The notes below the pieces were generated by a model. The model was not told the DNA's origin. It did not search any database and worked only from the letters and a program-made list of their open reading frames with translations. Source: Salipiger pentaromativorans (GTDB lineage: Bacteria; Pseudomonadota; Alphaproteobacteria; Rhodobacterales; Rhodobacteraceae). Taken from it: a DNA stretch of 64,000 bases. Below are positions 1 to 8,744 of the stretch, piece by piece. Where the stretch lies: NCBI RefSeq assembly GCF_024721115.1, contig NZ_JAMDHK010000001.1, forward strand, positions 124,001 to 188,000, in the 5' to 3' direction. Made by a program: the position numbers and the translations under genes. How positions within the stretch are numbered: position 1 is the stretch's first letter; the number at the start of each line of letters is the position of its first letter.

Positions 1-1297
1 GGATGAAGCTGTTGTCGTTATCGGCCACCATCTCACGCACGAGCACCACGTCGCCGCGCTCGAAATTGTCGCGAAAGCTGCCGCGCATCCACGAGATGTC
101 CTTGCGCGGCACCGAGGTGCCGCGCGGGTCGTCGCTGGCCACATCCTCGATGCCCAGCCGCATCGACTGGTCGCCGACCTCCAGTACCACCGCCGGCAGC
201 CACTTGCTTTCGAGGTCGATGTCGCGGGCGACCGGCACCTCGGCCAATGCCGCGCGCCAGGTCTCTTCGCTGCCCAGCCTGTCCTCGGCGATGGTCTTGC
301 CGGTGCCGTGCCAGCGGCCCAGGCTGCGGTCGTATTGCTCCAGCGCGATGCGCAGGCTCTTGGCCGCCTCCACCTGCATTTCCGGATCGAGCGTGGCGCG
401 CACGCTGAACCCGCCGGAAAAGAACTCGCCCTCGCCGAAATCCTGCGAGAGCTGGCGGCGGATCTCGTCGGTGAAGTAATCGCGCGGCGGCAGCGATTTC
501 TGATAGGGCTCGTAATCGCCGTTCTGCACCGATTTCAAGGGCTGAGCGACCTCGGTCTCATAGGTCGGCTCGTCGATATAGCCGTTCTCCATCATCTCCT
601 TCAGCACGAAGTTCCGCCGCGCGAGCAGCCGGTCCTTGCGGCGGACGGGATGGAAATCGGAGGGCGCCTTGGGCAGCGAGGCCAGGGTCGCGGCCTCGTG
701 CGGGGCCAGCTCGGACAGGGTCTTGTTGAAATAGACCTGCGCGGCGGCGGTCACGCCATAGGAGTTCTGGCCGAGAAAGATCTCGTTCAGATAAAGCTCG
801 AGGATCTTGTCTTTCGAGAGCGTCTTCTCCAGCCGCGAGGCCAGGATGATCTCCTTGATCTTGCGCTCTGCCCGGCGGTCGCCCGAGAGCAGGAAGTTCT
901 TCATCACCTGCTGGGTGATGGTCGAGGCGCCGCGCACGTCGCGCCCGCGCGAGCGCACCGCGTCGATGGCGGCGGCGGCGATGCCACGGATGTCATAGCC
1001 CTGGTGGGTGTAGAAATTCTTGTCTTCCGCCGAGATGAAGGCCTGTTTCACCAGATCGGGGATCTGGTCGGCGGGGGTGAAAAGCCGCCGTTCCTGGGCA
1101 AATTCGTCGATGACCCGGCCCTGCTGCGAATAGATCCGGCTGATCGTCGGCGGGGTGTATTGCGCGAGGCTCTCGTGGCTCGGCAGGTCGCGGCCGTACA
1201 TCCAGAACACCGCGCCGATGGTCAGCGCGACCATCATCGCCCCCAGCGTGATCACGCTGAAGATGCCGCCGAAGAAAGACAGAATAAACCGAGTCAC
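1..1297 (-). CDS. mrcA: Penicillin-binding protein 1A (partial, C-terminus beyond left edge)
   Basis: Bifunctional class A penicillin-binding protein that polymerises and cross-links peptidoglycan at the inner membrane. About 432 N-terminal residues are visible, read on the reverse strand. A single membrane anchor (about residues 5-33) is followed by the GT51 transglycosylase domain, with the typical EDKNFYTHQG segment carrying the catalytic Glu, then GASTITQQVMKN and the LYLNEIFLGQ motif. The transpeptidase domain lies mostly outside the window. The start is a GTG at 1297, preceded by AAGGG about 8 bases upstream and giving the short cytoplasmic leader usual for this family. The amidase gene lies upstream on the same strand with a 103-bp gap, so both cell-wall genes may be co-transcribed. 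Confidence 0.93.
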   Translation of the reverse strand, partial: MTRFILSFFGGIFSVITLGAMMVALTIGAVFWMYGRDLPSHESLAQYTPPTISRIYSQQGRVIDEFAQERRLFTPADQIPDLVKQAFISAEDKNFYTHQGYDIRGIAAAAIDAVRSRGRDVRGASTITQQVMKNFLLSGDRRAERKIKEIILASRLEKTLSKDKILELYLNEIFLGQNSYGVTAAAQVYFNKTLSELAPHEAATLASLPKAPSDFHPVRRKDRLLARRNFVLKEMMENGYIDEPTYETEVAQPLKSVQNGDYEPYQKSLPPRDYFTDEIRRQLSQDFGEGEFFSGGFSVRATLDPEMQVEAAKSLRIALEQYDRSLGRWHGTGKTIAEDRLGSEETWRAALAEVPVARDIDLESKWLPAVVLEVGDQSMRLGIEDVASDDPRGTSVPRKDISWMRGSFRDNFERGDVVLVREMVADNDNSFI

Positions 1298-1400
1298 GCA
1301 GGAAGCCCTTCCAGATTGCCGTTCCTCTTATACCCCGGGGGCACGGCGGTCAAAACACACGCGCGCGTGACAGCGACGGATCGCCGGTTGACGCAACGTC

Positions 1401-2612
1401 TCATTGCCGGCGCAGCCGCGCCAGCGCCGCATCCTCGATGGCCCAGGCCGAGATCCCGTCGCGCAGCCCCGCCGCCATGCCCGCGCGCCAGGCCGGATCC
1501 GCGAGGTTCTTGAGATCCGCCTCGGTCGACAGGAACCCGACCTCGACCAGCACCGAGGGGATGTCTGCCGCCTTCAGCACCGAAAATCCCGCCCGGCGCA
1601 GCGGCCGCTTGTGGACATGACCCACGGCGTTCTCGATCCCGTCCACCAGATGGCGCGCCAGCGACAGGCTGCGCGGCGTGTTGTCGAGACGGGCGAGGTC
1701 GAGCAGCACATTGGCCACCCGGTCGTCCGAGCCCGACAGATCGAGCCCGGCGAGAATATCGTCGCGGTCGTGACGCTCGGCCAGCGCGGCCGAAGCGGCG
1801 TCCGAGGCGTCCTCGGCCAGCGTGTAGACGGTGGCGCCATGGGCGACCCCCTCCTCGATCGCATCCGCGTGCAGCGACACGAATAGATCGGCGCGCGCCT
1901 CATGCGCCCGCGCGACCCGGCCTTCGAGCGACACGAAGACATCGTCGTCGCGGGTGAGCAGGGCGTCATAGCCCGCCCGGCGCAGCACATCGCGCAGCTC
2001 GCGGGCGAAGATCAGCATCAGGGCCGCCTCGCTCACCCCGGCGCGTTCGGCCCCGGGGTCGATGCCGCCATGGCCCGGGTCGAGCATGATGCGCAACGGC
2101 GGGCCCTCGGCGCGGCGCGGCGCGGGTGCGACGGCGGCGGGCCGGGGCAGATCCCAGCGCGGATCGCGCGGCACGCCCGAGGCGCGGGCCATCTCGTCGG
2201 CGCTTGCCGGGATCAGGCGCAGCGCCAGCTCGGCGCGGCCCGAGCCCTCGGTCACGCGCATGCCCGCCTCGCCGATCACCATGGGACCGGACAGCACGGC
2301 AACCAGCCGCGACCAGCCCGACCGGAACCCGCCCATGCGCAGCGCGCCCACCGCGTCCGAGCGGTCCATCGCCTCGGGATCGGCACCGGTCCAATCGACC
2401 TCGCGGAAATCCAGCACGAGACGGGCCGGATCGGTCAGGGTGAAGGCGCGCCAGGGCACGCCCTGACTGAGCGTGAGCGTCAGTTCGGCGCCGCCGCCCC
2501 AGCGCGCATCGGTCGCCGCGCCCTCTTCAAAGCGTGCGCGCCCGCCCAGCTCCTGCGCCACGGCGGCTCCGGCCAGCCAAAGCGCTGCCATAAAAAGGAA
2601 AATCCTGCTCAT
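1401..2612 (-). CDS. amiC: N-acetylmuramoyl-L-alanine amidase, AMIN + Amidase_3
   Basis: Periplasmic zinc amidase that cuts the peptide stem from MurNAc, normally for daughter-cell separation. 403 residues: a signal peptide (1-19, ending AVAQ), an N-terminal AMIN-type peptidoglycan-targeting domain (about 40-135), a proline/alanine linker, and an Amidase_3 domain from about 174 to the end. Zinc-site motifs are visible: LDPGHGG (His at about 181), the SEAAL Glu, SLHAD His, and the catalytic Glu in LVEVGFLS near the end. It sits directly upstream of the penicillin-binding protein 1A gene, an arrangement common in alphaproteobacteria. Whether it is AmiC or another AMIN-domain amidase cannot be decided by sequence alone. 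Confidence 0.9.
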   Translation of the reverse strand: MSRIFLFMAALWLAGAAVAQELGGRARFEEGAATDARWGGGAELTLTLSQGVPWRAFTLTDPARLVLDFREVDWTGADPEAMDRSDAVGALRMGGFRSGWSRLVAVLSGPMVIGEAGMRVTEGSGRAELALRLIPASADEMARASGVPRDPRWDLPRPAAVAPAPRRAEGPPLRIMLDPGHGGIDPGAERAGVSEAALMLIFARELRDVLRRAGYDALLTRDDDVFVSLEGRVARAHEARADLFVSLHADAIEEGVAHGATVYTLAEDASDAASAALAERHDRDDILAGLDLSGSDDRVANVLLDLARLDNTPRSLSLARHLVDGIENAVGHVHKRPLRRAGFSVLKAADIPSVLVEVGFLSTEADLKNLADPAWRAGMAAGLRDGISAWAIEDAALARLRRQ

Positions 2613-2684
2613 CCGCCCGTTCGATTAGTGTTTCGGGCAGCCTAGCACGGGCGCCGGAGATTCGCACCCCACGCCCCCCTCACA

Positions 2685-2751
2685 AGATTTTTCGTCCGAA
2701 AAATCTCTCCGCCGCCCGTGCCGAAGAGATTTTTTCCTGCGAAAAAATCTC
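2685..2751 (-). terminator. Two tandem terminator-like palindromes
   Basis: Two AT-rich perfect hairpins lie just past the aminotransferase stop. The first (2685-2706) has arms AGATTTTTCG / CGAAAAATCT around TC. The second (2726-2751) has arms GAGATTTTTTC / GAAAAAATCTC around CTGC. Both stand out in GC-rich DNA, and the first recurs almost exactly at 61003-61034, again downstream of a reverse-strand gene. Confidence 0.7.
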
Positions 2752-2754
2752 GGG

Positions 2755-3900
2755 TCAGCCCCGCGCCGCCATGAAGCGGCGCAACCGGTCCAGACCTTCC
2801 TCGATCTCGGCGGTGCCCTGCGCGTAGGAGAACCGCAGCGTGCCCTTGCCGCGGTCGGGATCGAAATCCAGCCCCGGGGTCACCGCGACCCCGGCCTTGT
2901 CGAGGATCTCGGCGGCAAAGGCGTGGCTGTCCGAGGTCAGATGGCTCACATCGGCATAGACATAAAACGCCCCGTCCGGCGGCGCGATGCGGTCGAACCC
3001 GGCCTTGGGCAAGCCCTCCAGCATCAGGGCGCGATTGCGCTTGTAGACCGCGAGATTCGCATCCAGCTCCTCGCGCGCATCCAGCGCCGCCAGCGCCGCG
3101 ACCTGCGCCGCGTGCGGCGGGCAGATGAAGAAATTCTGCGCCAGCCGCTCGACCTGCCGGATCTGCGCCTCGGGCACCACCAGCCAGCCCACGCGCCAGC
3201 CGGTCATCGAGAAATATTTCGAGAAGGAGTTGATCACGCAGACATCGTCCGACAGTTCCAGAGCCGTCACAGCGCGCTGATCGTATTCGATACCGTGATA
3301 GATCTCGTCCGACAGAAAGGCCGCCCCCGCCTCCTGACAGGCGCCGATCATCGCCCCGAGCTGCGCCCGGTCGAGCATGGTGCCCGTGGGATTGGCCGGC
3401 GAGGCCATCATCAGCCCCTGATAGTCCAGCCCCGCCAGATCTTCGGGCACAAGCTGATACCCGTTCTCCGCCGACGCCTGGACCTCCACCGGTTCCAGGT
3501 TCAGCGCCTTCAGGATCTGCCGGTAAGAGGGATAGCCCGGCCGCCCCGCCACGACCCGGTCGCCGGCATCGAACAGCGCGGTGAAGGCCAGGATGAAGCC
3601 GCCCGACGATCCCGGCGTCACCACCACGCGGGCGGGATCGAGGTCGACATCGTACCACTCGCCATAGAGCCGGGCGATGCGCGCGCGCAGCGCCGGCAGC
3701 CCCAGCGCGACGGTATAGCCCAGCGGGTCGGTCTTCATCGTCTCGGCCAGCACCGCGCGGGCCTGGGCGGGCGCCGGCGACGAGGGCTGTCCCACCTCCA
3801 TATGCACGATGTGGCGCCCGGCGGCTTCGGCGGCGCGGGCCGCCTCCATCACGTCCATCACAATGAAGGCATCGACCGCCCCCCGGCTTGAGTTTCGCAT
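2755..3900 (-). CDS. Class I/II PLP-dependent aminotransferase
   Basis: Cytosolic fold-type I aminotransferase of the aspartate/aromatic type, 381 residues. Visible are the N-terminal VGQPSSPAP segment, ASPANPTGT (cofactor and substrate contact), SDEIYHGIEY (Asp and Tyr contacting the PLP ring), and SFSKYFSMTGWRVGW with the Schiff-base Lys, plus a late LRFSYA Arg for the substrate carboxylate. The substrate is not determined. ATG at 3900 is chosen because GGGAGAG lies just upstream; a longer reading to 4020 would run into the divergent protease gene. Only 56 bp separate the two divergent starts, so promoters overlap. It ends before two tandem terminator hairpins. Confidence 0.85.
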   Translation of the reverse strand: MRNSSRGAVDAFIVMDVMEAARAAEAAGRHIVHMEVGQPSSPAPAQARAVLAETMKTDPLGYTVALGLPALRARIARLYGEWYDVDLDPARVVVTPGSSGGFILAFTALFDAGDRVVAGRPGYPSYRQILKALNLEPVEVQASAENGYQLVPEDLAGLDYQGLMMASPANPTGTMLDRAQLGAMIGACQEAGAAFLSDEIYHGIEYDQRAVTALELSDDVCVINSFSKYFSMTGWRVGWLVVPEAQIRQVERLAQNFFICPPHAAQVAALAALDAREELDANLAVYKRNRALMLEGLPKAGFDRIAPPDGAFYVYADVSHLTSDSHAFAAEILDKAGVAVTPGLDFDPDRGKGTLRFSYAQGTAEIEEGLDRLRRFMAARG

Positions 3901-3956
3901 CCCGCTCTCCCATGGTGGCCCGGATCTCCGATTACGGGCGATGCAAGGGAGGGTCA

Positions 3957-5291
3957 ATGTCGACCGCTGCAAGACCGCTGGCCGTGCTGCTGATCGCCGC
4001 AACGCTGTTGCTGGTGGCAATGCCCGCGCGTGCCGTCAGCCTGCTGCGCGATGCCGACATCGAATATGCCCTGGGCGAACTCGCCGCCCCGGTGCTGCGC
4101 GCCGCCGGGCTCAGCCCGTCGCAGGTGCAGGTGCTGGTGGTGCATGACAGCAGCCTCAACGCCTTCATCGCCGACACCCAGCATATCTTCATCCATTCCG
4201 GGCTGATCATGAAGCTCGACAGCGCCGCGGCACTGCAGGCGGTGATCGCCCATGAGGCGGCGCATATCACCAACGGACATATCACCCGGCGGCTCGGCAA
4301 TATGCGCAGCGCCCGCACCGCCTCGGCGCTGGGGATGCTGCTCGCGGCGGCCACCGGCGCCGCCACCGGCAACGGCGACGCGATGGCCGGCGTGCTGCTG
4401 GGCACGCAAAGCGCGGCGATGCGGAACTTTCTCGCCCATACCCGGGCCGAGGAAAGCTCTGCCGACCTCACCTCGATCCGCACCCTCATCCGCGCCGGCA
4501 TCGACCCGCAGGGCGCGCTCGACGTGCAGGAGCTGTTCCGCGGCCAGGAGGCGCTCTCGTCCAGCCGGCAGGACCCCTACATGCTCACCCACCCGCTGAC
4601 CCGCGACCGGTTGCGCGCGCTCAAGGGGCTGGTCGCCGCGGCCGGCGACAAGGCCCGCGACGATCCCGAGGCCGACTATTGGTTCGCCCGCACCCGCGCC
4701 AAGCTCTCGGCCTTTCTGCGCGCCCCGAACTGGACGCTGCGCCGGCTCGATCGCGCGCCCAGCCGCGACATCGCGCTGATGAGCGAGGCGGTGGCGCGGC
4801 ACCGGCAATCCGATCTGACGCGCGCGCTGAAATCCATCGACGGCGCCATCGCCCTGCGCCCCCGCGACCCGTTCCTGCACGATCTCAAGGGCCAGATCCT
4901 GCTCGAGTCCCGCAAGGCGGGCCCGGCGGTGCAGGTCTATGACCAGGCCCGGCGGCTCGCCCCGCGCAACGCGCAGATCCTTGGCGGGCTGGGCCGCGCG
5001 CAGCTTGCCGCCGGACAATACAGCGCCGCCCTCCGCACGCTGGAAGAGGCGCGCGGCCGCGACTGGCGCGATTCGCGGGTGCTGCGCGACCTGGCCGTGG
5101 CCTATGCCAAGACCGGCAATCCCGGCATGGCCTCGGAGGCCACCGCACAGCGCTATGCGCTGGAGGGACGGCCGAAGGATGCGGGCATTCACGCCAAACG
5201 CGCGCTTGGCCTGCTGCCGCGCGGTTCCGCCCCATGGCGCCGCGCGCAAGACGTGCTAGATGCGGCGGAACGCGCCGCCAAGGCCCGCTGA
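3957..5291 (+). CDS. M48 metalloprotease with TPR tail, BepA/YfgC-like
   Basis: Predicted periplasmic zinc protease of the BepA type, which in E. coli handles outer-membrane protein assembly and quality control. 444 residues: signal peptide (about 1-27), M48 domain with the zinc motif HEAAH (residues 99-103) and a downstream EESSAD Glu as likely third ligand, then a C-terminal half of tetratricopeptide-like helices (from about 255). ATG at 3957 is set by the strong AGGGAGGG upstream; the longer frame would overlap the divergent aminotransferase start. The DsbA-like gene follows after 49 bp, so the two envelope-quality genes probably form an operon. Confidence 0.88.
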   Translation: MSTAARPLAVLLIAATLLLVAMPARAVSLLRDADIEYALGELAAPVLRAAGLSPSQVQVLVVHDSSLNAFIADTQHIFIHSGLIMKLDSAAALQAVIAHEAAHITNGHITRRLGNMRSARTASALGMLLAAATGAATGNGDAMAGVLLGTQSAAMRNFLAHTRAEESSADLTSIRTLIRAGIDPQGALDVQELFRGQEALSSSRQDPYMLTHPLTRDRLRALKGLVAAAGDKARDDPEADYWFARTRAKLSAFLRAPNWTLRRLDRAPSRDIALMSEAVARHRQSDLTRALKSIDGAIALRPRDPFLHDLKGQILLESRKAGPAVQVYDQARRLAPRNAQILGGLGRAQLAAGQYSAALRTLEEARGRDWRDSRVLRDLAVAYAKTGNPGMASEATAQRYALEGRPKDAGIHAKRALGLLPRGSAPWRRAQDVLDAAERAAKAR

Positions 5292-5340
5292 TCACAGGCC
5301 GGAAGGCCGACACCGGACAAGACAGACAAACGGAGATCCG

Positions 5341-6114
5341 ATGCTGACCCGACTGACCCGCCCCGCCACCGCGCTCACCCTCGCCGCCGGGCTTTTCGCC
5401 TCGGTGCCTGCGCTGGCGCAGGATTTCGATTTCGAGGCCATGACGCCCGAGCAGCGCCAGGCCTTCGGCGCGCAGGTCCGCGCCTATCTGATGGAGAACC
5501 CCGAGGTGATCATGGAAGCGGTGGGCGTGCTCGAGGCCAAACAGGCCGAGCAACAGGCCGCCGCCGACGACCAGATCGTCGCCGACAATGCCGACGCGCT
5601 CTATCGCGATGGCTATTCCTGGGTCGGCGGCAACCCCGAGGGCGACATCACCATCGTGGAATTCTCCGACTACCGCTGCGGCTATTGCCGCAAGGCCTTT
5701 CCCGAGGTCGAGGAGCTGGTGAAAAGCGACGGCAATATCCGCCTGATCGTCAAGGAATTCCCGATCCTGGGCGACGCCTCGCTGGTGTCGTCGCAATTCG
5801 CCATCGCCACGCTGCTCGAGGCCGGCCCCGATGCCTACAAGGCGATGCATGATGCGCTGATCACGCTCGAGGGCGACCCGTCGGAGCCGGTGCTGCGCCG
5901 GCTGGCGGGCACGCTCGGTCTGGATGCCGATGCGATCATCGCCCGCATGTCGGACGAGGAAATCACCCGCCGGATCCAGGAGACCCGGTCGCTGGCCGCC
6001 CGGCTTCAGATCAACGGCACGCCGAGCTTTGTCTTCGGTGGCGAGATGCTGCGCGGCTACGTGCCGCTCGACGGGATGCGCCAGCTCGTCGACGAGCTCC
6101 GCTCGAAAGGCTGA
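5341..6114 (+). CDS. DsbA-family thiol:disulfide oxidoreductase
   Basis: Periplasmic disulfide oxidoreductase/isomerase of 257 residues. It has a signal peptide (1-27, ending ALAQ), a helical N-terminal extension (about 30-90) of the kind seen in Com1/ScsC-like DsbA proteins, and a thioredoxin fold with active-site CGYC (Cys113, Cys116) and the cis-proline loop GTPSF. ATG at 5341 has GGAG 6 bases upstream and begins the signal peptide; earlier in-frame codons give no leader. It follows the M48 protease on the same strand. Its stop is 4 bp from the end of the converging histidine kinase gene. Confidence 0.9.
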   Translation: MLTRLTRPATALTLAAGLFASVPALAQDFDFEAMTPEQRQAFGAQVRAYLMENPEVIMEAVGVLEAKQAEQQAAADDQIVADNADALYRDGYSWVGGNPEGDITIVEFSDYRCGYCRKAFPEVEELVKSDGNIRLIVKEFPILGDASLVSSQFAIATLLEAGPDAYKAMHDALITLEGDPSEPVLRRLAGTLGLDADAIIARMSDEEITRRIQETRSLAARLQINGTPSFVFGGEMLRGYVPLDGMRQLVDELRSKG

Positions 6115-6118
6115 CCCC

Positions 6119-7471
6119 TCAGACCCGGTCCCTGCCCCGCCCGGATCCGGGCGGCGGCGCGGACAGGTTCTCCGGCCGGGCGGGCAGGTCGATCCAGACC
6201 TGCGTGCCCGCGCCATTGACCGACTCGAGCAGCAGTTCACCGTCGGATTGCTCGATGAACCCCCGCACCATCGGCAGCCCCAGCCCCGAGCCCCTGCCCC
6301 GCGGCTTGGTGGTGAAATAGGGTTCGAACACCGTCTTGAGCATATGCCCGGGAATGCCGCTGCCGCTGTCCGCGACACCGAAGCGCACGGCACCCCCGCC
6401 ATCCTGCTGCGGTGCGGTCTGCGCGCTCAGGACGATCTCGCCGCCCTCGGGCATGGCGTCGCGGGCGTTGCAGATCAGCTCCAGCAGCGCCGCCTGGAAC
6501 TTGGCGGGATCGACAAAGACCGCCGGCAGATCGGGCGCCAGCGCCAGCCGCAGCCGGTGTCCCGGCCCCACGAGACCCTGCGCGATCTCATGCACCGGGC
6601 CCAGCAGCCGCTCGGGGCGTTCCGAAACCGGGCTCAGATGCGCCTTGCGCGACAGGGTCAGCAACTGGTTCGTCAGCTCGGCACCGCGCCGCGCCGCAAG
6701 CTCCGCCTCGTTCATCAGCGCGTCGCGCTCGCCCGGCGCCTCGCTCAGCCGCGCCAGCTCCATATTGCCCAGCACAACGGTCAGCAGGTTGTTGAAATCA
6801 TGCGCCACCCCGCCGGTGAACTGCGTCAGCGCGCGCTGCCGGTCGCGCTCGGTCTGCTCGGCAAGCCGTGCCTGTAGCTGTACCCGCGTCCCGCGCAGAT
6901 CGCAGACCGCCTTCACGAAAAACAGATGCAAGGCCATCAGCGCCACGACCAGCGCCCAGCTTTCCGCCGCCCCCGGCGCCTGCCAGAGCACCCAGCCGAC
7001 CCGCGCCAGAACGGTGAAGCTCTGCAATCCCAGGTCGATCCAGAGCGGCTCCCGCAGATGCGACCGCAGCGTGATCGCGTTCAGCGCCCCCGCCACCAGG
7101 AACAGCAGCGAGAAAATCCGCGCATCGGGCGTATCGAGCGTCCAGAGATAGAGGCCCGGCAGACAGAAGACCGCGCTGCCAAGGGCCTGGGTCACGAGAA
7201 TGCGCCACATCAACTGGCGCGGCCCGGCATCCGGCAGGCTGCGCAATGCCGCGTAATGCAGAAGCTGCGCCGCCATCAGGCCGGCGAACCACCACAGCAG
7301 CAACGCACCGCCATAGGCGCGCCAATACAGCAGGCAGCAGACCCCCAGCAGCACGAAGCGCAGATAGCGCCCGCCGGCGAAAGGCTCTTCGAACCGCTTG
7401 ATCTGGGCGTAGTCCAGCACATTCGGGACGGTCGGGGCGGTGCCAAGCAGCTTGCCGAGCCCGTCCGCCAT
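6119..7471 (-). CDS. Orphan membrane sensor histidine kinase
   Basis: Two-component sensor kinase of 450 residues. About five to six hydrophobic membrane segments occupy residues 35-190, followed by a short coiled region and the phospho-acceptor motif GVAHDFNNLL (His224). The ATP-binding domain has N box ICNARDAM, G1 VADSGSGIP and G2 GRGSGLGLP. The AHDFNN type is typical of the HisKA family often found in hybrid kinases, but there is no receiver domain here and no response-regulator gene nearby. The ATG at 7471 lies 4 bp after the ispG stop, so it is very probably translated from the ispG transcript. The signal sensed is unknown. Confidence 0.88.
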   Translation of the reverse strand: MADGLGKLLGTAPTVPNVLDYAQIKRFEEPFAGGRYLRFVLLGVCCLLYWRAYGGALLLWWFAGLMAAQLLHYAALRSLPDAGPRQLMWRILVTQALGSAVFCLPGLYLWTLDTPDARIFSLLFLVAGALNAITLRSHLREPLWIDLGLQSFTVLARVGWVLWQAPGAAESWALVVALMALHLFFVKAVCDLRGTRVQLQARLAEQTERDRQRALTQFTGGVAHDFNNLLTVVLGNMELARLSEAPGERDALMNEAELAARRGAELTNQLLTLSRKAHLSPVSERPERLLGPVHEIAQGLVGPGHRLRLALAPDLPAVFVDPAKFQAALLELICNARDAMPEGGEIVLSAQTAPQQDGGGAVRFGVADSGSGIPGHMLKTVFEPYFTTKPRGRGSGLGLPMVRGFIEQSDGELLLESVNGAGTQVWIDLPARPENLSAPPPGSGRGRDRV

Positions 7472-7475
7472 CGGC

Positions 7476-8606
7476 TTATTCCGCCGCCTGGGCCCTGGCG
7501 GCCTGTGCCTCGATCTCCGAGGCCTTCTTCTCGACCTCCTCGACGATGTGGTCGATCATCTGATCGTTCGACATCTTGTGGCTCGCCTTGCCCGCCAGAT
7601 AGACCATGCCGCTGCCGGCGCCGCCGCCGGTAAAGCCGACATCGGTCATCAGCGCCTCGCCCGGGCCGTTCACCACGCAGCCGATGATCGAGAGGCTCAT
7701 GGGTGTCTTGATATGTTCCAGCCGCTTTTCCAGCGCCTCGACGGTCTTGATCACGTCGAACCCCTGCCGCGCACAGGAGGGGCAGGAGATGATGTTCACG
7801 CCGCGATGGCGCAGCCCGAGGCTTTTCAGGATCTCGTAGCCGACCTTGACCTCTTCCACCGGATCGGCCGAAAGCGAAACGCGCAGCGTATCGCCGATGC
7901 CCATCCAGAGCAGGTTGCCCAGCCCGATGGCCGATTTGATCGTGCCCGACATCAGCCCGCCCGCCTCGGTGATGCCGAGATGGATGGGCTTGTCGGTGAC
8001 CTCGGCCAGCCCCTGATAGGCGGCGGCCGAAAGGAAGACGTCCGACGCCTTCACCGAGATCTTGAACTCGTGGAAATCGTTGTCTTCGAGGATACGGATA
8101 TGGTCGAGCGCGCTCTCCACCATCGCCTCGGGGCACGGCTCGCCGTATTTGTCGAGCAGGTGCTTTTCCAGGCTGCCGCCGTTCACCCCGATCCGCATGG
8201 AACAGCCGTGATCGCGGGCGGCCGCGATGACCTCGCGCACACGCTCGGGGCTGCCGATATTGCCGGGGTTGATGCGCAGGCAGGCGGCGCCCGCCTCGGC
8301 GCTTTCGATGCCGCGCTTGTAGTGGAAATGGATGTCCGCGACGATCGGCACCGGACTTTCGCGCACGATCTCCTTCAGCGCCTTCGAGCTGGCCTCGTCC
8401 GGGACAGAGACCCGCACGATGTCGGCGCCGGCCTCGGCGGCGCGCTGCACCTGCGCCACCGTCGCCGCCACGTCGGAGGTGATCGTATTGGTCATCGTCT
8501 GCACGCTGATCGGGGCGTCGCCCCCGACGGGGACGTTGCCCACCATGATCTGGCGCGACTTGCGCCGCGCAATGCTGCGCCAGGGACGGATGGGGTTATG
8601 GCTCAT
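7476..8606 (-). CDS. ispG: 4-hydroxy-3-methylbut-2-enyl diphosphate synthase (flavodoxin)
   Basis: Penultimate enzyme of the MEP isoprenoid pathway; it reductively opens methylerythritol cyclodiphosphate to HMBPP using a [4Fe-4S] cluster. 376 residues, the normal length for the bacterial enzyme lacking the plant insert. The N-terminal TIM barrel begins around [13 protein letters not shown]. The C-terminal cluster domain shows [11 protein letters not shown] and [10 protein letters not shown], which carry the three cluster cysteines and the conserved NGPGE Glu. The histidine kinase gene follows after 4 bp. Confidence 0.97.
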   Translation of the reverse strand: MSHNPIRPWRSIARRKSRQIMVGNVPVGGDAPISVQTMTNTITSDVAATVAQVQRAAEAGADIVRVSVPDEASSKALKEIVRESPVPIVADIHFHYKRGIESAEAGAACLRINPGNIGSPERVREVIAAARDHGCSMRIGVNGGSLEKHLLDKYGEPCPEAMVESALDHIRILEDNDFHEFKISVKASDVFLSAAAYQGLAEVTDKPIHLGITEAGGLMSGTIKSAIGLGNLLWMGIGDTLRVSLSADPVEEVKVGYEILKSLGLRHRGVNIISCPSCARQGFDVIKTVEALEKRLEHIKTPMSLSIIGCVVNGPGEALMTDVGFTGGGAGSGMVYLAGKASHKMSNDQMIDHIVEEVEKKASEIEAQAARAQAAE

Positions 8607-8744
8607 GCCGCAAAGCTCCTGCTGAGGCGCTGATACGTTTCGGAAACGACTTTACCGCCCCGGCGGCGCCAAGACCAGTCACCGCCATGTGACATCTGCT
8701 GTGCAAGATGTGACGCTCCGGCCGCCCGCCGCGCGGGCGGCGGG

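Noticed and set aside
308-1513. Long forward open frame over the left edge
   Set aside because: Shadow of the reverse-strand penicillin-binding protein 1A gene, whose motifs are unmistakable; the forward reading is Arg/Leu/Gly-rich with no family features.
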